Position numbers and translations under genes: made by a program. A model generated the notes under the pieces. That model was not told the DNA's origin. It did no database searches and saw nothing but the letters and a program-made list of their open reading frames with translations. Shown here in pieces: positions 9,054-18,523 of a stretch of DNA of 64,000 nt. The DNA lies in assembly GCF_002633015.1 (NCBI RefSeq), contig NZ_NSIU01000009.1:1-64000 (forward strand), read 5' to 3'. How positions within the stretch are numbered: the first letter of the stretch is position 1; every line of letters begins with the position of its first letter. Source of the stretch: Sulfuricurvum sp. PD_MW2. Its GTDB lineage: Bacteria > Campylobacterota > Campylobacteria > Campylobacterales > Sulfurimonadaceae.

Positions 9054-9332
9054 ATGGCATGGGCAACCGCGCGTCATATCTTAGTCAGCACCGAAGCAGA
9101 ATGCAACGAACTTAAACAACAAATTGAAGAGGGGCTCTCATTTGCCGAAGCGGCAGCAGATCACTCTCAATGTCCATCAGGGCGCAAAGGGGGCGATTTG
9201 GGTCGTTTCACTCCGGGACAAATGGTTCCTGAGTTCGATAAAGCGGTATTTACCGGTGATGTCGGCGTTCTCTACGGTCCGATCAAAACCCAATTCGGCT
9301 ATCACTTGCTCGAAGTGACGGCACGAGGCTAA
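9054..9332 (+). CDS. parvulin-type peptidyl-prolyl cis-trans isomerase
   Basis: ARHILV...GLSFAEAAADHSQCPSGRKGGDLGRFTPGQMVPEFDKAVF...IKTQFGYHLLEV. Confidence 0.93.
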   Translation: MAWATARHILVSTEAECNELKQQIEEGLSFAEAAADHSQCPSGRKGGDLGRFTPGQMVPEFDKAVFTGDVGVLYGPIKTQFGYHLLEVTARG

Positions 9333-9340
9333 TCTCTCAT

Positions 9341-9363
9341 TTATAGCACCTCCTGTGCTATAA
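9341..9363. repeat. perfect 9-bp inverted repeat TTATAGCAC-CTCCT-GTGCTATAA containing a -10 box
   Basis: Read directly; TATAAT at 9359-9364 overlaps the 3' arm. Confidence 0.7.
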
Positions 9364-9370
9364 TAAATCC

Positions 9371-9583
9371 ATGCAAAAATATATCCACTACGATCCTTCT
9401 CCCGAAGAGATACACACCTACTGTATGCAAGTTACCCGTGACGACAACCATCATTACTACAAAATTCATCTATCCGAACTCACCGAAGGTCAGCGCAAAC
9501 ATTTCTCCCAAAAATTCGGCATCTCCCTCAACATCTTAGAGAGTGAACAGTACCTCACGTTGGTTCGAATCACCGATATTTGA
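9371..9583 (+). CDS. small hypothetical protein
   Basis: ORF with -10 box 6 nt upstream of ATG; no SD. Confidence 0.65.
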   Translation: MQKYIHYDPSPEEIHTYCMQVTRDDNHHYYKIHLSELTEGQRKHFSQKFGISLNILESEQYLTLVRITDI

Positions 9584-9589
9584 GGGATT

Positions 9590-10858
9590 ATGAAAAATGC
9601 TAATCAAGCTTCGTTTGATGTGATCGTCGTCGGTGCCGGAGCGGCGGGAATCATGGCAGCCATTACCGCTGCACGACAGGGAAAACGGGTACTTCTACTC
9701 GAAAAACTTTCCAAAATAGCCGCCAAGCTCAAAGCAACGGGAGGCGGTCGATGCAATCTCACCAATACCCTCAGCAATGAGGATTTTATGGTACGTTTTG
9801 GACGCAACGGACGGTTTATGACCCCTGCTTTGAATGCCCTCGATCATAAAGCACTCATCGCATTTTTTGCCGACATCGGTGTTGAGAGTCATGCACCAGA
9901 TGGCTACCGTGTTTTTCCCGTGTCGCACAGTTCTGTGAGTATCATCACCGCCCTTGAAGAGGAGATGGAGCGACTCGGAGTGTGTCTCATCACCTCTGAG
10001 CGGGTCGAGAAGCTCGAACACGACGGTGAACGTGTCTGCGGAGTGAGTACATGTGAGCACACCTACACCGCCCCTAACGTCATACTCGCTAGCGGAGGAC
10101 TCGGATACCCGCAATTAGGTGCCGAAGGGGATGGTTTTACGATCGCTTCGTCAGTGGGACACAAGGTAACCGAACTCTACCCCGCCATGATGCCCCTTCG
10201 GACACAGGAGAACTGGGTAGCCGATTGTCGCGCCGATACGATCGCCAAAGTCGAAATCCGTATTGATCACCCAAAAGCCAAAGCTATCCGCGCCCATGGA
10301 GATCTTATTTTTACCCAAAACGGTATCCGAGGACCCGTCGTTCTCGATGTTGCCCGTGAAATCACCCCCCTGATCGAAAAATACGGCACTGTTGCACTCC
10401 TCATTAATATGACCAAAGGGCTTAACGAAGAGCAATTGCGTGCTCATATCAAGCGTGAGATCGATAAACATCCAGAGCAGTCCGTTCTCACCCATATGAT
10501 GACTCTGCTCCCAGAATCGGTGTGCCGTGCGCTATGTTCCCTTGCCCAAGCCGACCCCGACAAAGGTTTTAACCGTCTTGAGGGGGTCGTGCGTGACAGT
10601 CTCATCAAGCTTCTCGCATGGACACCGCTCACCGTGATCGGTCATGACGGGTTCAAAATGGCGATGATCACCCGAGGCGGTATATCACTCAAAGAGATCT
10701 CTCCCGATACGATGGAGAGCAAAATTCTCAAAGGGCTCTATTTTTGCGGAGAAGTGATGGATTTGGACGGTCCCTGCGGCGGCTATAATCTGCAATGGAG
10801 TTTTTCAAGCGGATATTTGGCAGGATTTCTGGGTGAAGTTTCCACGAAAGCGCTATAA
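9590..10858 (+). CDS. NAD(P)/FAD-dependent oxidoreductase (HI0933/YhiN family)
   Basis: VIVVGAGAAGIMAAI, GGGRCNLTN, GEVMDLDGPCGGYNLQWSFSSG. Confidence 0.93.
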   Translation: MKNANQASFDVIVVGAGAAGIMAAITAARQGKRVLLLEKLSKIAAKLKATGGGRCNLTNTLSNEDFMVRFGRNGRFMTPALNALDHKALIAFFADIGVESHAPDGYRVFPVSHSSVSIITALEEEMERLGVCLITSERVEKLEHDGERVCGVSTCEHTYTAPNVILASGGLGYPQLGAEGDGFTIASSVGHKVTELYPAMMPLRTQENWVADCRADTIAKVEIRIDHPKAKAIRAHGDLIFTQNGIRGPVVLDVAREITPLIEKYGTVALLINMTKGLNEEQLRAHIKREIDKHPEQSVLTHMMTLLPESVCRALCSLAQADPDKGFNRLEGVVRDSLIKLLAWTPLTVIGHDGFKMAMITRGGISLKEISPDTMESKILKGLYFCGEVMDLDGPCGGYNLQWSFSSGYLAGFLGEVSTKAL

Positions 10859-10866
10859 TAATTTTT

Positions 10867-11823
10867 ATGAAAAAGACAGCTCTTCTATCGCTATTTTTTG
10901 TATTACTGATGAGTGGGTGCCAATCCACCGATCCTCAGATGTACAACGGCTACGCTGAGGGGGAGTTTGTCAACGTCTCCTCCACCCAAAGCGGTAAACT
11001 CGACAAGCTTTTTGTGACGCGCGGTGCGCAGATCTCTGCAAATGACAATCTCTTTGCTCTGGAGTGCGAAAGCGAAGTGTTGGCACTCCAACAAGCCCAG
11101 GCTGATCTCGCCGCCGCCGAAGCGACCCTCAGCGATTATCAAAAAGGGGCTCGTCCCGAAGAGATCCGTGTCATCGAAGCACAACTTTCCCAAGCAGTCG
11201 CTTCGGCTGAGAATGCTGCCAGAGAGTTTGAACGAAACAGCGCCCTCTTTCCAACCAATGCCGTCTCCAAAACCCAACTGGATGCTTCAGAAGCGTTAGC
11301 CAAATCGACCTCTGCCAAAGTCAAAGAGCTCAAAAACAGCCTCAATGTTGCCAAACTCTCCAAACGCCCCGATCAAATCAAAGCCCAAAAAGATCGGATT
11401 GCTCAATTGCGCTCTGTACTCAAACAAGCACAATGGAAAATTGATGAGAAAGGGGTCAAATCACGCTATCAAGCGCTCGTATACGACACCCTCTACCGTG
11501 AGGGGGAATTTGTCCCGCAAGGGGGGATTATCGTCCGTCTCCTCCCTCCGCAAAATATAAAAATCCGCTTTTTTGTCCCCCAAAAGATTGCCGAATCGTT
11601 GCAAATCGGAACCAATATTTCCATTACTCAACGCAGTGACGGCAAAAAAATCACTGCACACGTCACCTACATCTCACCCGAAGCAGAATTCACCCCTCCT
11701 ATCATCTACAGCAACGAGTCCAAAAGCAAGCTTTCCTATATGATCGAAGCCTATCCATCGAAAAATGATGCTCCGTTGCTCCATCCGGGGCAACCTGTGG
11801 AAGTGACACTTGAGCACCACTGA
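10867..11823 (+). CDS. HlyD-family periplasmic adaptor lipoprotein
   Basis: Lipobox LLMSGC; coiled-coil and lipoyl-like halves; next to ABC genes. Confidence 0.88.
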   Translation: MKKTALLSLFFVLLMSGCQSTDPQMYNGYAEGEFVNVSSTQSGKLDKLFVTRGAQISANDNLFALECESEVLALQQAQADLAAAEATLSDYQKGARPEEIRVIEAQLSQAVASAENAAREFERNSALFPTNAVSKTQLDASEALAKSTSAKVKELKNSLNVAKLSKRPDQIKAQKDRIAQLRSVLKQAQWKIDEKGVKSRYQALVYDTLYREGEFVPQGGIIVRLLPPQNIKIRFFVPQKIAESLQIGTNISITQRSDGKKITAHVTYISPEAEFTPPIIYSNESKSKLSYMIEAYPSKNDAPLLHPGQPVEVTLEHH

Positions 11824-12736
11824 CGCGGCCATTGAGGTTCGGGGACTAAACAAATACTTCGGCGACAAACACGTCGTCAAAGATCTCTCCCTCTCAGTCG
11901 GACGGGGAGAAATCCTCGGTTTTTTAGGTCCAAACGGGAGCGGAAAAACAACCGCGATCCGAATGCTGTGCGGATTGCTCACCCCCGATAGCGGTGAGGG
12001 GCATTGTCTGGGATACGATATTCGCACCCAAAGCGACGCGATCAAACGAGATGTCGGGTATATGACCCAAAAATTTTCCTACTGGGAAGATTTGAGTATC
12101 CGTGAAAATCTCGATTTCGTCGCACGGGTGTATGAACTCGCCAACCGTAAACACGTCGTCGATGAGGCGCTCGAAACCCTCGGACTCACCTCCCGTGCCT
12201 CTCAGCTCGCACGTTCCCTCTCGGGGGGATGGAAACAGCGTCTTGCACTCGCGGCGTGTATGCTCCGTCATCCAAAACTGCTGCTGCTGGATGAGCCCAC
12301 CGCAGGGGTCGATCCGAATGCACGGCGCGATTTTTGGGAAGAGCTGCATGAGCTGGCGGCAAAAGGGGTATCGGTACTCATCAGCACCCACTATATGGAC
12401 GAAGCGGAACGATGCCATAAACTCGCCTACATTGCGTATGGTAATCTCCTCGCGCAGGGGAGTGCACACAGTATCATCGAGAGCCAAAACCTCTCAACCT
12501 ATGAAATCACTGGTAAGTCACTGATGGAAGTTTCCAAATCGCTTGAAAAGCATGATGCCATCGAACAAACGGTCATTTTCGGCTCGACCCTCCATATCAG
12601 CGGAAAAGATCCTCACTCTATCGAATCGCTGCTCCAAACCTATCCTCACAAACCGATTCCGACTTCGCTCGAAGATGTCTTTATTTATCTGATGCGTCAG
12701 AGCCGAGACAATTATGGAAACAGCCATGAGCTTTAG
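11810..12736 (+). CDS. ABC transporter ATP-binding protein
   Basis: GPNGSGKTT, LSGGWKQRLALA, LLLLDEPTAGVDP; TTG start overlapping the upstream gene. Confidence 0.95.
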   Translation: MSTTDAAIEVRGLNKYFGDKHVVKDLSLSVGRGEILGFLGPNGSGKTTAIRMLCGLLTPDSGEGHCLGYDIRTQSDAIKRDVGYMTQKFSYWEDLSIRENLDFVARVYELANRKHVVDEALETLGLTSRASQLARSLSGGWKQRLALAACMLRHPKLLLLDEPTAGVDPNARRDFWEELHELAAKGVSVLISTHYMDEAERCHKLAYIAYGNLLAQGSAHSIIESQNLSTYEITGKSLMEVSKSLEKHDAIEQTVIFGSTLHISGKDPHSIESLLQTYPHKPIPTSLEDVFIYLMRQSRDNYGNSHEL

Positions 12737-13856
12737 TTTCAACCGCTGGTGGGCCATCGTCCTCAAAGAATTTTTACAGCTCAAGCGTGATCGGGTTACC
12801 TTTGCGATGATGCTCGTTCTGCCGATCATCCAACTCGCACTGTTCGGATTTGCAATCAATACCGATCCAAAACATCTCCCGACTGCTGTTGTAGCGTATG
12901 ATCAGAGCGAGTTTACCCGCAGCTTTATCTCTTCGATGGAGACCTCGGAATATTTCGCGATCGATACACGCTATAGCTCAGAGCAACAAGCCCAAGAAGC
13001 ATTGCAAAAAGGGGAAATCCAGTTTATCCTCACGATCCCATCGGATTTCACCAAAAAACTTTTGCGGGGAGAAAAACCTACACTGCTGATGGAAGCCGAT
13101 GCGACCGATCCGGTAACGATCTCAATTGCCCTATCCTCGGTTCAAGGGATCACCGAACAAGTGATGAAAAAGGATTTGAAAGGTTCCCTCTCACCCCTGT
13201 GGAGCCAAAAAGAGCCTTTTGATGTGCGGGTTCACCGTCTCTATAACCCCAACGGTATCAATCAATACAACATCATCCCTGGGCTCATGGGAACCGTTAT
13301 GACAATGACCCTCACCATGATGACGGCACTTGCTATCACCCGAGAACGCGAACGCGGAACAATGGAAAATCTCCTCGCTACCCCTGCCCGACCGCTGGAG
13401 ATTATGAGCGGGAAAATCATCCCCTATGTCTTTATCGGGCTGATTCAAGCTTCACTGATCCTTTTTGCCTCCCACATCGTGTTCGGAGTTCCCTTCAACG
13501 GTTCGATCCCTCTGGTATATATGGTGGTTCTTCTCTTCATCGCCGTCAATCTGACCATCGGAATCACCATTTCCTCGTTGGCGCAGAACATGCTTCAGGC
13601 GTTGCAACTCACCATTTTCTATTTTCTTCCCAGTATTCTCCTCTCAGGATTTATGTTTCCCTTCTCGGGAATGCCGACATGGGCACAGCATATCGGCGAA
13701 CTCCTCCCCCTCACCTATTTCAATCGTCTCATTCGGGGAATCATCCTCAAAGGGAACGATTTTTGGTATCTTTGGCCGAACATTTGGCCGTTGATGATTA
13801 TCGGTGCGGTGATGATGACCTTAGCGGTTCGATTTTACAAAAAGACTCTCGATTAG
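12714..13856 (+). CDS. ABC-2 type transporter permease
   Basis: ABC2 membrane topology, ITRERERGTMENLLATPARPLEIM. Confidence 0.93.
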   Translation: METAMSFSFNRWWAIVLKEFLQLKRDRVTFAMMLVLPIIQLALFGFAINTDPKHLPTAVVAYDQSEFTRSFISSMETSEYFAIDTRYSSEQQAQEALQKGEIQFILTIPSDFTKKLLRGEKPTLLMEADATDPVTISIALSSVQGITEQVMKKDLKGSLSPLWSQKEPFDVRVHRLYNPNGINQYNIIPGLMGTVMTMTLTMMTALAITRERERGTMENLLATPARPLEIMSGKIIPYVFIGLIQASLILFASHIVFGVPFNGSIPLVYMVVLLFIAVNLTIGITISSLAQNMLQALQLTIFYFLPSILLSGFMFPFSGMPTWAQHIGELLPLTYFNRLIRGIILKGNDFWYLWPNIWPLMIIGAVMMTLAVRFYKKTLD

Positions 13857-13895
13857 CGGGTATAATTTCTCTTTATTTTGACACGAAGCGACCTT

Positions 13896-14672
13896 ATGCG
13901 AAAACTTTTTGTACTTTTTGCCCTTGTTTTGCAACTTACCCTCTTGGCAGATTCACCGATAATTTATGATATTCGAGGCGCTTCACCGCTGCTTGATGCC
14001 AACATGAGCCAATTTTTGGATAACTGGAGAACCAAAACGATCACTCCCATCAAGTCGGGCGAATACCAAAACGTCATTGTCAACGGAGATACGACGAAAA
14101 AAAGTATTTCCCTCACCTTTGATGACTCACCTGATGAAAACAATACGGCACAGCTTCTTGATATACTCAAAACACACCGTGTAAAAGCCTCTTTTTTCAT
14201 GATCGGCAATACGATGAAAGATACCAATATCACCGTTGTCAAACGGGCAAGCGATGAAGGGCATCTGGTGCTCAACCACTCTTTTACCCATCCAAGATTG
14301 AGCAATCTCGATGAAAACGGTGTCATTACCCAACTGGATCAAGCCGCAACGCGGATAGAAAGTATCACCGGACATTACCCGATCCTCTATCGCCCACCGT
14401 ATGGCTCGATCAATTCACTCGTCGTCAAAAGTGTGAATGCTCAGGGATTCACTACGGTACTTTGGTCGCTCGATTCACTCGATTGGACCCTCAAAGATCC
14501 CAATGCCATCATCGACAATGTTCTCTCCAACATTCGCAATGGAGATATCATCCTGATGCACCGCACCCCGGCCAGTGTGGGTGCACTTGCACCGATTATA
14601 GAAAAACTCTCGGAAAGAGGATATACCTTTGTTCGGTTGGATGAATTCTTGGGGATGAGGGCGTATCGCTAA
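13896..14672 (+). CDS. polysaccharide deacetylase family protein
   Basis: SLTFDDSPDENNT, LNHSFTHP, YRPPYGS motifs; signal peptide from MRKLFVLF at 13896. Confidence 0.92.
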   Translation: MRKLFVLFALVLQLTLLADSPIIYDIRGASPLLDANMSQFLDNWRTKTITPIKSGEYQNVIVNGDTTKKSISLTFDDSPDENNTAQLLDILKTHRVKASFFMIGNTMKDTNITVVKRASDEGHLVLNHSFTHPRLSNLDENGVITQLDQAATRIESITGHYPILYRPPYGSINSLVVKSVNAQGFTTVLWSLDSLDWTLKDPNAIIDNVLSNIRNGDIILMHRTPASVGALAPIIEKLSERGYTFVRLDEFLGMRAYR

Positions 14673-14781
14673 AATCACGCTATAATTGCACTATCATTTG
14701 CGTTTTCGGTCTACGCTTGAGTTTCCTCACCGACCGCTTATCTCCCCTCTTGAATGAGGCTTAATTATCCAAGGACTTTTT

Positions 14782-15921
14782 ATGTCATCTACCATCAAAC
14801 GCCAAAACCACCGTATCCATCCGTGTAACACCGAGCAAAAAAATGCCCTCATCCAATTTTTGATTCAAAACCATGCCGGCAAAAATATCCTTATCGTTAC
14901 CTCAGATAACGCTGAAGAACTCACCGGTCTTGTAAGCGCTAAAACCATCACGCTCGTCAGCGATGAACAATTATCAAAAGCACCTGATCTTCGCTGTGAT
15001 GTTCTCATCAGCTACGATCTTCCTGAAAAAGCGATCCTTTATATGTCTCGCTTTGCACGTGCCAGCGAATATGCCCTTATCCTCCTCGATACGGAAGACC
15101 AAAAACGGCTCTACCCTATCGAACTGCTTAACGGACGCACCATTGTCCAAGAGGTGATCAAAGGGTTTGAACCGAACTTTGGAATTGCCGTTGAAAATGT
15201 TCAAAAAGCGCAAGTACAAGCAGAAAAAGAAGCTCGAAAAGAGTATTTTGCTATCCAAGATGCAAAAAAGAAAGAGTCACGCCAAAAACGCGATACCCGT
15301 CCTGAACGCAACCGTGATGATGCACCGCGCAACGATCGACGTCCTCAACGTAAAGAAGACGATGGTTTTAGCGCCAAAAAGCAACAAAACGCAAAACCGC
15401 GCTATCTCGGTAAGGACGAAAACGGGAAACCGATCTTCGAGGGAAAAACCCGCGAACGAAACCACTATATCGACGGAACACCGCGCACTGATGAAGAAAA
15501 GCGTTCACGCTCAAAATTTGACAGTAAACCGAAATTTTTCGGAGATAAAGCGAAAAGTTCGGATGAACGAAAACCATCCGATGGAGAAAAGAAACCTTAT
15601 GGAGAGAAAAAACCATTCGATAAAGATAAAAAACCATTTGGTGACAAGAAAGCATACGGAGACAAACCCGCTTTCGGAGAGAAAAAACCGTACGATAAAG
15701 ACGGCAAAAAACCATTCGGTGAGAAAAAGCCTTACGGGGATAAACCAGCTTTCGGTGAAAAGAAAGCCTATGGGGATAAAAAACCTTACGGAGACAAAAA
15801 ACCGTTTGGGGATAAAAAACCCTACCAAGATCGAAAACCCTCCGAAGCACCTGCGGCACCGAAACGTGCTCCACGCCGCATCGATGTGAAATCGTTCAAA
15901 TCACCGAAAGAGAGTGAATAA
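14782..15921 (+). CDS. helicase-C-like domain protein with disordered KP(Y/F)G(D/E)K repeat tail
   Basis: DVLISYDLPEKAILYMSRFARASEYALILLDTEDQKRLYPIE resembles DEAD-box RecA2; no DEAD/Walker A region. Confidence 0.6.
   Translation: MSSTIKRQNHRIHPCNTEQKNALIQFLIQNHAGKNILIVTSDNAEELTGLVSAKTITLVSDEQLSKAPDLRCDVLISYDLPEKAILYMSRFARASEYALILLDTEDQKRLYPIELLNGRTIVQEVIKGFEPNFGIAVENVQKAQVQAEKEARKEYFAIQDAKKKESRQKRDTRPERNRDDAPRNDRRPQRKEDDGFSAKKQQNAKPRYLGKDENGKPIFEGKTRERNHYIDGTPRTDEEKRSRSKFDSKPKFFGDKAKSSDERKPSDGEKKPYGEKKPFDKDKKPFGDKKAYGDKPAFGEKKPYDKDGKKPFGEKKPYGDKPAFGEKKAYGDKKPYGDKKPFGDKKPYQDRKPSEAPAAPKRAPRRIDVKSFKSPKESE
15526..15840 (+). repeat. in-frame degenerate repeats encoding KKP(Y/F)G(D/E)
   Basis: Tandem KKPYGDKKPFGDKKPY-type units. 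Confidence 0.85.
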
Positions 15922-15942
15922 TCTCTTTTAAATCGATGTCCT

Positions 15943-15970
15943 TAATAGAGTATTAACGCTAACTCTATTA
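15943..15970. promoter_or_regulatory. perfect inverted repeat TAATAGAGT-N10-ACTCTATTA, candidate operator
   Basis: Immediately upstream of the Rrf2 regulator gene. Confidence 0.5.
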
Positions 15971-16003
15971 CAATATCTTCACTATTCCCTACAGGAGAAG
16001 ACA

Positions 16004-16417
16004 TTGGCAGGAATTTCGACAAAAGGCAGCTACGGCCTTGCAGCGATGTATGAGTTGGCACTCCATTACGGGCAGGGACATCTCCAAATTCGTGATATTG
16101 CGGAAAAAGCACATATTCCTCCAAACTATTTGGAACAAATTCTTGCGACACTGCGTAAAGAGGGGTTGATCCAAAGTATCCGTGGAGCAGGTGGAGGGTA
16201 TTTGCTCGCAAAAGCACCTGCACAAATACATATCTATGAAATTCTATTTACACTCGAAGGTGAATTGTGTACTCCTGCTGATGAAGGTCTACAACCTATT
16301 TTGCATCTGTATTGGGGACGTGTCAAAGAAGATATGAAGAGTGTTTTTCATGAGAGCCTGCAAGATCTTGTCGATCAGGGAAATGCCCTGAATCAACAAT
16401 CGATGTACTTTATATAA
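16004..16417 (+). CDS. Rrf2-family transcriptional regulator
   Basis: STKGSYGLAAMYELALHYG...IAEKAHIPPNYLEQILATLRKEGLIQSIRGAGGGYLLAK; TTG start with GGAG; lacks the three-Cys Fe-S ligand set. Confidence 0.92.
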   Translation: MAGISTKGSYGLAAMYELALHYGQGHLQIRDIAEKAHIPPNYLEQILATLRKEGLIQSIRGAGGGYLLAKAPAQIHIYEILFTLEGELCTPADEGLQPILHLYWGRVKEDMKSVFHESLQDLVDQGNALNQQSMYFI

Positions 16418-17219
16418 TTTCGACCGATTGGGAGACGAACTCCGGCAGTTTCCCATGAAGTTTGACTACATTTCCAAAAACGATAACAGCAGGACCGTTA
16501 AGTGTTTTGGCCGCTTTCGTCAATCCATCCAATGTCGTTACAACACTTTCTTGTTCAGGACGAGAAGCATTCGATACGATAGCTACCGGAAAATTTTTCG
16601 GTATTCCTGATTTTAATGCACAACGACGAATAATACTCGCCAAACCAAGCCCCATCAACACAACTGTCGTGTGATTCGGAATTTTAAGCAGCGGAAACCA
16701 ATCCGTATTAAATTTATTGTCTTTCAAATGGGCTGATACCACTGAAAAACTCGATGCATATCCTCTCGCGGTGGGAGGTATTCCTGCACATGCAGGTCCT
16801 GAGATCGATGAGGAAATACCCGCTACCACATCGACTTCATATCCGCGTTCGCCCAAATAAATGGCCTCTTCCGCAGCCCGTCCGAAAATATAAGGATCAC
16901 CGCTTTTGAGTCGTGCCACCGTAAATCCCTGAGACGCATAATCAACAATAAGCTCATTAATCCGATCCTGACTAATATTGTGACTTTTTTGAGGTTTACC
17001 TACATAAATTTTACGTGTTTCATGCGGTACCAAAGCCAAAATCTCATCGGTAATCAGATGATCATATAAAATGATTTGCGCTTCTTTGATAATCCGATAC
17101 GCTTTTAGTGTCAACTGTTCTACATCCCCCAGACCGCAGCCCACAAGATATACTTTTCCTTTTCTCGCCGAAAACGATTGATTCGATTCGGCTGAATTAT
17201 TTTGAATTATTCTTGTCAT
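16410..17219 (-). CDS. cobA: uroporphyrinogen-III C-methyltransferase
   Basis: VYLVGCGLGDVEQLTLKAYRII, RLKSGDPYIFGRAAEEA, VVAGISS, GIPPTARGYASSFSVVSAH. Confidence 0.92.
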   Translation of the reverse strand: MTRIIQNNSAESNQSFSARKGKVYLVGCGLGDVEQLTLKAYRIIKEAQIILYDHLITDEILALVPHETRKIYVGKPQKSHNISQDRINELIVDYASQGFTVARLKSGDPYIFGRAAEEAIYLGERGYEVDVVAGISSSISGPACAGIPPTARGYASSFSVVSAHLKDNKFNTDWFPLLKIPNHTTVVLMGLGLASIIRRCALKSGIPKNFPVAIVSNASRPEQESVVTTLDGLTKAAKTLNGPAVIVFGNVVKLHGKLPEFVSQSVEII

Positions 17220-18523
17220 TCTAGCCTCCTTATCGATTTTCTAATAGCTTCCAACAACGCTTCAATATCACTAATTTCTTGCGAATAATGGATACTAATT
17301 CGCAACCATCCTGGTCGCGTTTGGAAAGGGGTATCGTCTTCCAACCCCAACAAATCATGCCCATACGGCCCTGCACACGAACATCCAGCCCGTGTTTGGA
17401 ATCCATCTGATTCCGATAAAACTTCACACAATGCATACGGATCGATATCTTTGATATTGAATGAAACAATACCGATGTTGTCTGCCTTGCGACATCCGTA
17501 ACAGGTTGATCCCTCAATCTCTCTCAATCCGTCGATAAAATGAGTATACAAACTCTTTTTACGCGAAGCGATCCACTCAAATCCGAGTTCATTGCGTAGT
17601 TGATACGCCAATGCCGCGCGAATCAGCTGTAATATTCCCGGTGTTCCTGCATCTTCGCGATCTTCCACTTCATCAATGAAAAAATGACTGGTACGACTCA
17701 CATAACGGACCGTTCCGCCACCGGCAAACGTCGGTTTTGCATCTGTGTCAAACAAATTCTTTCGAATTGCCAATAATCCGCACGATCCCGGTCCACCCAA
17801 AAGTTTATGCGGCGAGTAAAACATTGCATCATACAACTCACACGGAATATTAAGATACGGCGATGACGCAGCCGCATCAAAACAGACAATCGCCCCATAA
17901 CGTCGTAATATTGCTGAAATCTCAGCGTACGGTGTAATCGTACCCGTTACGTTCGAAGCGATACAAAACGTTCCGATGATCTCCCGATCAATATTTTCCC
18001 GAAGAATCGATTCAAGTTGTTCAAGATCAACCAACCCTTTATCATTCAATCCGATCCGAACCGTTTCACAAAGTGCTTCGCGATAACTGATATCGTTTGA
18101 ATGATGTTCATACGGTCCGATTATCACCAACGGTAGTTCACTGCTGATCGGCAATGCCTGATACCGTGCCCGTGTTGCGGGTGGTATATAAAGCCCCAAT
18201 ATCTCTTGTAGCCGTTTAACCGCACCTGTAGCACCGCATCCGCACGGCATAAGGGCAAACTCTTCATCCAGCCCCAAAAGCGATTTTAAATGCTCTCTTG
18301 CATCACGATAGTACTGATCCGTTCGAGCAGCCATCGAGGCCTCTTTTGAATGGGTATTTGCATACGTTTCAAGTACTTCATGAATACGTGCTTCAATCGG
18401 CTCATACGCCAGTCCTGATGCGGTAAAATCGAAATACGTTTTTTTATGTACGCCAATCGTATTGCGTACTATCTGCTCAAGCTTATCACCCTCTTCAAGC
18501 AGTGGACGAAACAATGGATTCAT
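17216..18523 (-). CDS. class-V aminotransferase / cysteine desulfurase-like protein
   Basis: PLP Lys SPHKLLGGPGSCGLL and C-terminal TRAGCSCAGPYGHDLLG; likely start MNPLFRPL at 18523. Confidence 0.85.
   Translation of the reverse strand: MNPLFRPLLEEGDKLEQIVRNTIGVHKKTYFDFTASGLAYEPIEARIHEVLETYANTHSKEASMAARTDQYYRDAREHLKSLLGLDEEFALMPCGCGATGAVKRLQEILGLYIPPATRARYQALPISSELPLVIIGPYEHHSNDISYREALCETVRIGLNDKGLVDLEQLESILRENIDREIIGTFCIASNVTGTITPYAEISAILRRYGAIVCFDAAASSPYLNIPCELYDAMFYSPHKLLGGPGSCGLLAIRKNLFDTDAKPTFAGGGTVRYVSRTSHFFIDEVEDREDAGTPGILQLIRAALAYQLRNELGFEWIASRKKSLYTHFIDGLREIEGSTCYGCRKADNIGIVSFNIKDIDPYALCEVLSESDGFQTRAGCSCAGPYGHDLLGLEDDTPFQTRPGWLRISIHYSQEISDIEALLEAIRKSIRRLE

Noticed and set aside
15167-15889. 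Long alternative-frame and antisense ORFs (15167..15889 +, 15368..15874 -, 15511..15828 -)
   Set aside because: Produced by the repetitive stop-poor KKPYGDK coding repeats; composition is not protein-like and no start signals fit
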